Assembly: GCA_910587595.1 (NCBI GenBank)
Contig: CAJULQ010000004.1
Coordinates: forward strand, 103,695 to 167,694
Direction: 5' to 3'
DNA: 64,000 bases
Origin: an uncultured Christensenellaceae bacterium
GTDB lineage: Bacteria > Bacillota > Clostridia > Christensenellales > Pumilibacteraceae
Shown: piece after piece, positions 58,131 through 64,000 of the stretch
How the letters are laid out: the number at the start of each line of letters is the position of its first letter
How positions within the stretch are numbered: the stretch's first letter is position 1
Notes under the pieces: model-generated
The model's database searches: none
Seen by the model: the letters and a program-made list of their open reading frames with translations, nothing else
What the model was told of the DNA's origin: nothing
Translations under genes and position numbers: made by a program

Positions 58131-60293
58131 TCATTGGGCGGCATTCAATTCGATCAACTTGGCGTAGTATTCTTCGGCCTTTTCGCCGCTTAGGTAGTCG
58201 TAGTAAAATATGCGGTTTACGTGGCTTGTTTTGTCAAGTAGCGTAAGCGCGCGGGTTTTGGTGCTTTCCATGTCGGCGTCGGTCAGATCGGGGCTTTTGT
58301 ATTTGATGTTGCTGAGCGACGAGAAATACAGTTTGTCGGTGATAAACACGTTGTAGGCGCGCGAGTATATAATGCTTTCGCGGTCGGCATGGAATATAGA
58401 AGTGCCGTAGTTTATCGCGTCGTAATACCGTATGCCCAACAGATCCAAAATGGTGGGCACCACGTCGGTGGTGGTGGTGAACTTGTGGATACGGTCGGTG
58501 ATGCCCGTGTTGCCTATGCGCACCATAAGAGGCACGCGGTATAGGTCGGTAAAGTTGCGCCCTTCGTGGTCGTTCATGTAGATATTTTTAACTTGTTCGC
58601 CAAGCGACTGATAGTATACGTTGTGGTCGCCGTACAGCACGATGAGCGTATTATCCATAAGCGGCTTGCCCGTTTGTTCGCTCACGGTGTTTTGTAAATA
58701 TGAGAGCATGGTGCCGATCGACTTGTCGAACTCCAACGCGGCGGCCGCGTAGTGGAAGAAGATGTCCGCTTTATCCAAAGTGTTTTTGAGCGTTTCTTCG
58801 GCTTTTTGGGACAGGTCGTCCGTCCACACGTTGCCGTAGGTTTGCTCCAGTTCGGCCACCGTTTCCAGATCTTCGGGCGCAAAGAATGCGTCGGCCACGC
58901 CGCGCTCGAACAGCGTTTTGTAATTTTGTTTGAGATTGCTGCGGTAGGCATACTTACCGTGCATGCTGATAGAGGTGATCATGGTGTTAAAGCGGCGGTC
59001 GGCGGGGAACATCTCGGCCGCGCACGCGCGCATCATTTGGTCGTCTAAGTTGTGTTCTTGGCGGTCGGCCTTGTAGTCGAAGAATACGTCGGGGTGTTCT
59101 TCCGCCATGTCCTCGCTGGCCGTAAACTTGACAAAGCCCAAGGCATTTTGGTGGTGTACGGTGCGGTTGTAAAAATTGTATTCGCCGTTGTGGAACGAGT
59201 ACGAGGACACGCCGTACAGCGTGCGCAGTATGTTGGGCACCGAGTAAGGAATGGTGTTGTCGGCGTAGTCGTAGTTCACATAGCAGTTGGTGGGATAGTT
59301 GCCTATGATCGATTGGTTTTCGGATATATCCGTTTTTTCGCGCGCGTGGTTGTTCAGCCCCACCACCGAGGTGTCGTACAGCGTGTAGAGATTGGGGTAA
59401 AGCGTGCGCAAAAACGCGTCTTGCTCTTCGGCCGCGGTTTTTGCGTCGGCCATGGCGGGCAAATACTTGCCGTGGCCGTTGGGGTAGGCGTTCGTCAGTC
59501 CCGCCTCGGTAAGGTCGCGCATAAACGAAAACCATTCGAAGCTTTCGGCCAACACCGTTACCACGTTGTAATCTTTGGCCGTGCCGAAGTAGGGTGAGGG
59601 TTCGCTCACGCTCCCGTAAATAAAGTTGTCTAACTCTTGGGTGTCGCCCAGCGTTACTTTGCTGAAAAACGCGCCTTTATACAGTTCGCCCACAAAGTTG
59701 CCCACAATGCCGTTGTCGAAATAGGTGGCGGTGCCGGAGGAGTATAGTTTATAGCTGAGGTCGGCGGGGTTGTATTTGTAGTTTTGACCGTATACCGTGC
59801 CGGCATGCAAGGCGAGCACGGCCGCCATGATGCCCGCTGTTGCGCCGCGAGGCAATATGCGACGGGGCGCGGGCGCTTTTTTCAGATAGTAGCGCGCCAA
59901 AATGAGATACAAGCTGAGCGCTATGCCCGACACCGCGAAAAACACAAAGTTTATGGGCACGCTTTCCACAATGGCCATGGCGTCGCCGCGCAGTTTGAGC
60001 ATGGAATAGTCGAACGTGGAGCCGGTCATCTCGAACACGATGATAAACACGAGGTCGATGGCGAAATGCGCCGTCAGCACGGCAAAAGCGCACCAATACC
60101 GCGCCCGCTGCGATTTGATCACAAACAGCACGCACGAGAAAATGGCGAGCAACGAAAAGAACATCAGCGGGTTGCGTATCAAAAATATGCCGCTCGTCAC
60201 GCACACGCCCGTCAGTTCGATGAGCAGCGACACGCCGAGGTATGCCCACACGATATAGTTTGCTTTCAGAAAAGTTATCAGTTTTTCTTTCAT
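58131..60293 (-). CDS. LTA synthase family protein (sulfatase-fold phosphoglycerol transferase)
   Basis: A 720-aa membrane enzyme. Five N-terminal hydrophobic helices (WAYLGVSLLIELTGVCVTSG ... NFVFFAVSGIALSLYLILA) are followed by an extracellular alkaline-phosphatase-superfamily domain with NVVTVLAESFEWFSF, VGLNNHAREKTDISENQS, ITSISMHGKYAYRSN and the metal-binding LIVLYGDHNVYYQS. LtaS-type enzymes polymerise glycerol phosphate from phosphatidylglycerol; other members modify glycans, so the exact product is unsure. It lies 31 nt downstream of a membrane-protein gene on the same strand and has its own terminator. Confidence 0.88.
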   Translation of the reverse strand: MKEKLITFLKANYIVWAYLGVSLLIELTGVCVTSGIFLIRNPLMFFSLLAIFSCVLFVIKSQRARYWCAFAVLTAHFAIDLVFIIVFEMTGSTFDYSMLKLRGDAMAIVESVPINFVFFAVSGIALSLYLILARYYLKKAPAPRRILPRGATAGIMAAVLALHAGTVYGQNYKYNPADLSYKLYSSGTATYFDNGIVGNFVGELYKGAFFSKVTLGDTQELDNFIYGSVSEPSPYFGTAKDYNVVTVLAESFEWFSFMRDLTEAGLTNAYPNGHGKYLPAMADAKTAAEEQDAFLRTLYPNLYTLYDTSVVGLNNHAREKTDISENQSIIGNYPTNCYVNYDYADNTIPYSVPNILRTLYGVSSYSFHNGEYNFYNRTVHHQNALGFVKFTASEDMAEEHPDVFFDYKADRQEHNLDDQMMRACAAEMFPADRRFNTMITSISMHGKYAYRSNLKQNYKTLFERGVADAFFAPEDLETVAELEQTYGNVWTDDLSQKAEETLKNTLDKADIFFHYAAAALEFDKSIGTMLSYLQNTVSEQTGKPLMDNTLIVLYGDHNVYYQSLGEQVKNIYMNDHEGRNFTDLYRVPLMVRIGNTGITDRIHKFTTTTDVVPTILDLLGIRYYDAINYGTSIFHADRESIIYSRAYNVFITDKLYFSSLSNIKYKSPDLTDADMESTKTRALTLLDKTSHVNRIFYYDYLSGEKAEEYYAKLIELNAAQ

Positions 60294-60324
60294 AAAACTA
60301 TCTTCTTTTTTGTAATTGTTTCTA

Positions 60325-61203
60325 TTATAATATATAAATGATCAAGCTTACGAAAAAGGTGACGTAAAAATTCTTTTTGCTGAGCACGTAGATCACGCCG
60401 TACAAAAGGTCGAACGCGATGTAAAGCCACGCAAACGTGGTGTAGGCGTGCGTGCCGTAGGCCACGATCACTTCCAAAAAGCCGAACACCAACGCCAGCG
60501 CAATGCCGCCCCACGGGATCTGCTTGGCGTATTTGCCCTTATACAGCAGTTCCACGGCTTCTTGCACCAACTCGATCATGATAACGGCCAACACAAGTTT
60601 TACCGCGCCGTTGGCGTATACCACCGCGTTGGTGGCTAGTTGCATGCCGGTTACGCGTTTGCCCAATTCGAAAACCACTTTGAGTTCGAAACCGAGCACC
60701 GCGCTCACCACAAAGATGGGCACGATGGCGCACGCGTAAATGATCATACTGCGTTTGAGCGACAGTTCTTGCCGCGTGCGTCTGAACAGCTTGTACCCCG
60801 TGCATTTTTTCACGCCCCAATACAAGAGCACGATGCAAGGGATCCAGAAAATGGCTTGCGTTACCGAGATCAAAAGCGTGGTGACGTTGCCGTAGTATAT
60901 ATAATGATACAGCGGGGAAAGCAGTTGGAAAATTTGCGCAACATATACGCATGCCAGCGCGCCCAAGGCGAACAGCAGATAGATAAAAGCCGTTTTCTTT
61001 TCTTGCGCGCGGGTGGGCGGGGGCGCGGTCGGTTGCTCTTCCGCGGCGTTCGAGGGCGCGTTCTCTTGCGGCGCCGATTGCGCGGCGTCGAGCGCGTCGG
61101 CGCTTTGTTCGGCGGCCGTTTCGCAGCAAGCCGACGCCGTTTGTTCGTCGGCGCTTTGTTCGGGCGCGCCAAACGTTTGCAATATATTCGTTTCTTCGCT
61201 CAT
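60325..61203 (-). CDS. Hypothetical multi-pass membrane protein
   Basis: A 292-aa protein. The first ~70 residues are a soluble Ala/Glu/Gln/Pro-rich segment, followed by about six hydrophobic helices (FIYLLFALGALACVYVAQIF, SVTQAIFWIPCIVLLYWGV, MIIYACAIVPIFVVSAVLGF, VKLVLAVIMIELVQEAVEL, GGIALALVFGFLEVIVAYG, FVSLIIYIL). I do not recognise the family. The start is ATG 61203 (AAGGACGG upstream); the frame opens at 61287, within the promoter. Co-orientation and 31-nt spacing with the LTA-synthase-family gene suggest envelope function. Confidence 0.75.
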   Translation of the reverse strand: MSEETNILQTFGAPEQSADEQTASACCETAAEQSADALDAAQSAPQENAPSNAAEEQPTAPPPTRAQEKKTAFIYLLFALGALACVYVAQIFQLLSPLYHYIYYGNVTTLLISVTQAIFWIPCIVLLYWGVKKCTGYKLFRRTRQELSLKRSMIIYACAIVPIFVVSAVLGFELKVVFELGKRVTGMQLATNAVVYANGAVKLVLAVIMIELVQEAVELLYKGKYAKQIPWGGIALALVFGFLEVIVAYGTHAYTTFAWLYIAFDLLYGVIYVLSKKNFYVTFFVSLIIYIL

Positions 61204-61258
61204 AAGTAGTCCGTCCTTGTTTTTTCCGAAAAACCAAGCGTGTATAATTCGATTTTTA

Positions 61259-61287
61259 ATTATACGGCATTTTTTTCGGTTTGTCAA
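61259..61287 (-). promoter_or_regulatory. Promoter of the membrane-protein/LTA-synthase operon (TTGACA-17-TATAAT)
   Basis: Perfect consensus hexamers on the minus strand (61282-61287 and 61259-61264) with a 17-nt spacer, 56 nt before the ATG. Confidence 0.88.
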
Positions 61288-61307
61288 CCGACTCGCCGCG
61301 CCCCGAT

Positions 61308-61335
61308 AAAAACGCGCCCCCTAAAGGGGACGCGT
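61308..61335 (-). terminator. Intrinsic terminator of the alcohol dehydrogenase gene
   Basis: On the minus strand ACGCGTCCCC-TTTAG-GGGGCGCGT (one bulge) is followed by TTTTTATC. Confidence 0.75.
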
Positions 61336-61358
61336 TGCGATTTTTCGGGACGATTTGT

Positions 61359-62576
61359 TTAGAAATCCACTTCGGTGTCGTAGTAGCAACACTTTAACAG
61401 TTTTTCCATTTCTTCCACCGAGGGTTGGCGGGGATTGGAGCCGGTGCACGCATCGCCCAAGGCGTTTACGGCTATATCGTGCAAGCGCTCTAAAAATACG
61501 TTTTCGGGCACAAAGCCTTGCTCGCAAGGGTAGCTGTCGGCGCCGTACGTTGCGATCCCGTGGGGGATGTTGAGGTCGTCGTTCATCTTGCGGAGCATGG
61601 CAATGAGCAAAGCCACTTTTTCGTCGTCGGTCTTGCCGCCCAAACCGAGCAGATCGGCGATCTCGCCGTACCGTTTTTTGGCGGCGGGGTCTTTGGCGTT
61701 GTATTGGATCACTTTGGGCAAATACATGGCGTTGGCCGCGCCGTGGATGATGTGCGCGCCGCAGTCGCCGAACGCCGCACCCGTTTTGTGCGCCATGGAG
61801 TGCACAATGCCGAGCAGCGCGTTGGAGAAAGCCATGCCGGCCAAGCACTGCGCGTTGTGCATGCTGTCGCGCTTTTGCATGTCGCCGTTATACGAATCCA
61901 CCAGATCGGATTTGATCATTTTAATGGCGTGCAGTGCGAGCGGGTCGGTGTAGTCGCAGTGCGCGGTGGAAACGTACGCCTCGATCGCGTGGGTGATGGC
62001 GTCCATGCCCGTGTGCGCCACCAGCTTTTGCGGCATGGTTTCGGCCAAGTCGGGATCCACGATGGCCACGTCGGGCGTGATCTCGAAGTCGGCGATGGGG
62101 TATTTGATACCCTTTTGGTAGTCGGTGATAATGGAGAAAGCGGTCACCTCGGTGGCCGTGCCCGAAGTGGACGAGATGGCGCAAAAGCGCGCTTTTTTAC
62201 GCAGCGACGGGATGCCGAACACTTTGCACATTTCTTCGAAAGTGATGTTGGGGTATTCGTATTTGATCCACATGGCTTTGGCCGCGTCGATAGGCGAGCC
62301 GCCGCCCATGGCCACGATCCAATCGGGCTTGAATTTTTTCATCGCATCGGCGCCGCGCATCACCGTTTCCACGCTGGGGTCGGGTTCGATGCCTTCGAAA
62401 ATCTCCACTTTCATGCCCGCTTCTTTCAAGTAGCCGATCGCGCGGTCCAAAAATCCGAACTTTTTCATGGAGCCGCCGCCCACGCATATCATCGCCTTTT
62501 TGCCGTCGAACGATTTGAGCGCCTCTAACGATCCTTTGCCGTGGTAGAGATCTCTCGGTAAAGTAAATCTTGCCAT
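61359..62576 (-). CDS. Iron-containing alcohol dehydrogenase
   Basis: A 405-aa group III (Fe-dependent) alcohol dehydrogenase. It has the nucleotide loop VAMGGGSPIDAAKAMWIKYE, SSTSGTATEVTAFSII, the metal ligands in HTGMDAITHAIEAY and GIVHSMAHKTGAAFGDCGAH, and NPRQPSVEEMEKLL near the end, a pattern usual in butanol/ethanol or lactaldehyde dehydrogenases. Substrate cannot be fixed from sequence. The start is ATG 62576 (GGGAGGA at 10 nt); an ATG three codons earlier is too close to that site. A long ~75-nt leader separates it from its promoter. Confidence 0.93.
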   Translation of the reverse strand: MARFTLPRDLYHGKGSLEALKSFDGKKAMICVGGGSMKKFGFLDRAIGYLKEAGMKVEIFEGIEPDPSVETVMRGADAMKKFKPDWIVAMGGGSPIDAAKAMWIKYEYPNITFEEMCKVFGIPSLRKKARFCAISSTSGTATEVTAFSIITDYQKGIKYPIADFEITPDVAIVDPDLAETMPQKLVAHTGMDAITHAIEAYVSTAHCDYTDPLALHAIKMIKSDLVDSYNGDMQKRDSMHNAQCLAGMAFSNALLGIVHSMAHKTGAAFGDCGAHIIHGAANAMYLPKVIQYNAKDPAAKKRYGEIADLLGLGGKTDDEKVALLIAMLRKMNDDLNIPHGIATYGADSYPCEQGFVPENVFLERLHDIAVNALGDACTGSNPRQPSVEEMEKLLKCCYYDTEVDF

Positions 62577-62651
62577 TGTCAACATATCCTCCCAATTTAC
62601 GTTTTTCTTTTTTCGATCCCGCGGGTTGCCCTCGGTTTCTTTTATATGTAT

Positions 62652-62680
62652 AGTATACCATGCCGAAAAATAGTTGTCAA
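62652..62680 (-). promoter_or_regulatory. Promoter of the alcohol dehydrogenase gene (TTGACA-17-TATACT)
   Basis: Minus-strand TTGACA (62675-62680) and TATACT (62652-62657) with 17 nt between. Upstream (62681-62706) lies GTATCG-N12-CGATAC, similar in core to the ATCGAT repeat near rex. Confidence 0.82.
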
Positions 62681-62768
62681 CCGTATCGCTATTTTTTTAT
62701 CGATACATTTTTATTTGTTATTCGACGCAAATCGCAAAAAGCGCGGGCGACAAACGCGCGCAAAAGTA

Positions 62769-62797
62769 TTGCATAAACGTAAAATCCGTGCTATACT
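62769..62797 (+). promoter_or_regulatory. Cyclophilin promoter (TTGCAT-17-TATACT)
   Basis: TTGCAT (62769-62774) and TATACT (62792-62797) are 17 nt apart, followed by GAAAGAGG and the ATG at 62822. Confidence 0.75.
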
Positions 62798-62821
62798 TAA
62801 GAGGAAAGAGGTGAACAAAAA

Positions 62822-63337
62822 ATGGAAAAGAAGATCTATGTGACTATCACGCTGGAAGACGGCGCAACCATGCGGTTGGAGCTGTACCCCGACGCGGCGC
62901 CCGTAACGGTGCAAAACTTTGTGTCGTTGGCCAAAATGGGGTATTACGACGGCTTGTGCTTTCATCGCGTGATCGACGGGTTTATGATCCAAGGCGGCGG
63001 GTTCGTGCACCAAAAGAACGGCTTGCAACCCAAGAGCGGCGCCAAAACCATTCGCGGCGAGTTCGCGTCTAACGGATTCGACAACCCTATAAAGCACACC
63101 GCCGGCACCATTTCGATGGCGCGCACGCAAGTGAAAGACTCGGCGTCCGGTCAATTCTTTATTTGCGTGGCCGACACCCCGTTCCTCGACGGCGAATATG
63201 CCGCGTTCGGCAGAGTGTGCGATAACGAGAGTTTGCAAAAAGCGGTGGCGGTGGGCAAGGTGCGCACCGGATCGCTCGGCTATTACGACGACGTGCCGCT
63301 CACGCCCGTGGTGATCCGTTCGATCACGGTGGAGTAA
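62822..63337 (+). CDS. Peptidyl-prolyl cis-trans isomerase, cyclophilin type
   Basis: A 171-aa cytosolic cyclophilin that speeds proline isomerisation in protein folding. It has YPDAAPVTVQNFVSLAKMGY, the active-site block LCFHRVIDGFMIQGGGF (FHRVIxGFMxQGG), GTISMARTQVKDSASGQFFI and FGRVCDNESLQKA. No signal peptide. An AAAGAGG ribosome-binding site and a good promoter precede it; a flavin reductase-like gene follows after 6 nt and is probably co-transcribed. Confidence 0.95.
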   Translation: MEKKIYVTITLEDGATMRLELYPDAAPVTVQNFVSLAKMGYYDGLCFHRVIDGFMIQGGGFVHQKNGLQPKSGAKTIRGEFASNGFDNPIKHTAGTISMARTQVKDSASGQFFICVADTPFLDGEYAAFGRVCDNESLQKAVAVGKVRTGSLGYYDDVPLTPVVIRSITVE

Positions 63338-63343
63338 ACGGCG

Positions 63344-63835
63344 GTGCTAACGTCCGAACAACGCAAGACGGTGATGGCGGCGCTTAGAAACAGCGGTCTG
63401 TTTGTGTCGTGCGGCAAAGAAACGCCCAACCTTATGAGCACGCACTGGGGCGCGCTCGGCTCGTTTTGGAATCGGGAAGTGTTCGTGTTGCCCGTGCGCG
63501 AGGGCAAGCGCAGTCATGAAGTGATCGAGAAAGTAAAGAGCTTTGCCATCAGCGTCCCCACGGCCGATATGCGCAACGAGATCGTGCTGTGCGATCATTT
63601 GAGCGGCTACGCCGTGAATAAATTCGAAGAACTGCATTTGCACCCCAAACGCGCCCGCCGTATTCCCGCCTATGTGCTGGGCGAGTGCGGCCTCATTTTG
63701 GAGTGCAAAGTGCTGTTTGCCTCGCCGTCTGCGGGCGCATATTTCGACCCCGACCTAAAAGGCGAAATGTACGCCGCCAAAGATCCCCACACCATGTATT
63801 TCGGCGAGATCGTGGCTTGCTACGAAAACAAATAG
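63344..63835 (+). CDS. Flavin reductase family protein (FMN-binding split barrel)
   Basis: A 163-aa protein. The GTG start (63344) gives LTSEQRKTVMAALRNSGLFV; a later ATG (63374) is also possible. NLMSTHWGALGSFWNREVFV, VPTADMRNEIVLCDHLSGY and LGECGLILECKVLFASPSAG follow the split-barrel flavin reductase/flavoredoxin pattern common in anaerobes. It probably binds FMN and may move electrons between NAD(P)H or ferredoxin and an unknown acceptor. It lies 6 nt after the cyclophilin gene. Confidence 0.82.
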   Translation: MLTSEQRKTVMAALRNSGLFVSCGKETPNLMSTHWGALGSFWNREVFVLPVREGKRSHEVIEKVKSFAISVPTADMRNEIVLCDHLSGYAVNKFEELHLHPKRARRIPAYVLGECGLILECKVLFASPSAGAYFDPDLKGEMYAAKDPHTMYFGEIVACYENK

Positions 63836-63836
63836 C

Positions 63837-64000
63837 CAAACAAAAAGCAAGTAAAAAAGAGTAGAGTAACACAAAAATAAACAAACAAAATACGGAGGCG
63901 TATCGAAGCGGTCCTTAGCCGAGCAACGAAGTTGCGAACGCCGACCCAAACAAAAAGCAAGTAAAAAAGAGTAGAGTAACACAAAAATAAACAAACAAAA
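63837..64000. repeat. Start of a 110-nt-period repeat, cut by the window edge
   Basis: A 54-nt A-rich block (beginning CAAACAAAAAGCAAG) at 63837-63890 recurs without mismatch at 63947-64000. The 56-nt GC-richer stretch between includes GCAACGAAGTTGC. No coding or RNA function is visible. The second copy ends exactly at the window edge, so the array may continue. Confidence 0.85.

Noticed and set aside
63837..64000. CRISPR array
   Set aside because: Repeat length of 54 nt, A-rich repeat without the usual palindrome, only two copies and no cas genes in the window.

Overview
The window is about 57% GC, gene-dense, and free of rRNA or tRNA genes that I can see. It looks like a chromosomal segment of an uncultured gut member of the Bacillota, class Clostridia. 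Supporting signs are an ECF transporter core, an LTA-synthase-type protein, Rex/AdhE fermentation genes, monomeric and sensory [FeFe] hydrogenases, many small XRE regulators, and a dispersed repeat whose translation reads HPERSRG/SVVEG. The taxonomic placement is inference; no marker gene here settles it.

Layout. 1-3.3 kb: end of gyrB, then gyrA. 3.3-4.4 kb: an XRE regulator and a divergent small gene, bracketed by 85-nt direct repeats. 4.35-7.1 kb (minus): rhaB and rhaA for L-rhamnose. 7.3-9.3 kb: a YugP-type zinc peptidase, two small XRE regulators and a SLOG-like protein. 9.4-15.2 kb: a compact housekeeping run, dnaX-ybaB-recR-ecfA1-ecfA2-ecfT-truA. 15.2-22 kb: a GT8 glycosyltransferase, a membrane XRE regulator, htpG, three unknowns and an RsmF-like rRNA methyltransferase. 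22-33.9 kb: a CPA2 antiporter, glpK, a RelA/SpoT-domain protein, a phosphofructokinase, ppk1, rex, adhE and an APH-fold kinase.

34.0-34.3 kb holds an apparent structured non-coding RNA of about 215 nt. It has a strong promoter and an intrinsic terminator and lies between unrelated genes. 35.2-39.8 kb is a hydrogen-sensing and hydrogen-metabolism operon: a [2Fe-2S] thioredoxin-like ferredoxin, a HydS-like sensory hydrogenase with FeS and PAS domains, a SpoIIE-type phosphatase and a monomeric [FeFe] hydrogenase. purF follows.

41.3-53.0 kb is an apparent alpha-1,6-mannan utilisation locus. It has a GntR-LacI-type repressor divergent from an ABC sugar importer, a large surface protein, a cytoplasmic GH125 exo-mannosidase and two GH76 endo-mannanase lipoproteins. 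The secreted enzymes would cut the backbone, the importer would bring in oligosaccharides and GH125 would finish them inside the cell. 53.1-56.9 kb (minus) carries a PhoR/PhoB-like two-component system with a Na/Pi cotransporter preceded by Pho-box-like direct repeats. 57-58.1 kb has another XRE regulator facing two paralogous small cysteine-rich proteins. 58.1-63.8 kb has an LTA-synthase-family protein, a membrane protein, an iron alcohol dehydrogenase, a cyclophilin and a flavin reductase-like protein. The last 165 bases start a repeat of 110-nt period that runs off the window.

Two cross-cutting observations stand out. At least seven genes have a sigma-A-type promoter whose -10 box sits only 6-8 nt before the ATG, so their mRNAs should be leaderless. 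The dispersed ERSRG-type repeat has also been absorbed into the reading frame of the antiporter's C-terminal tail.
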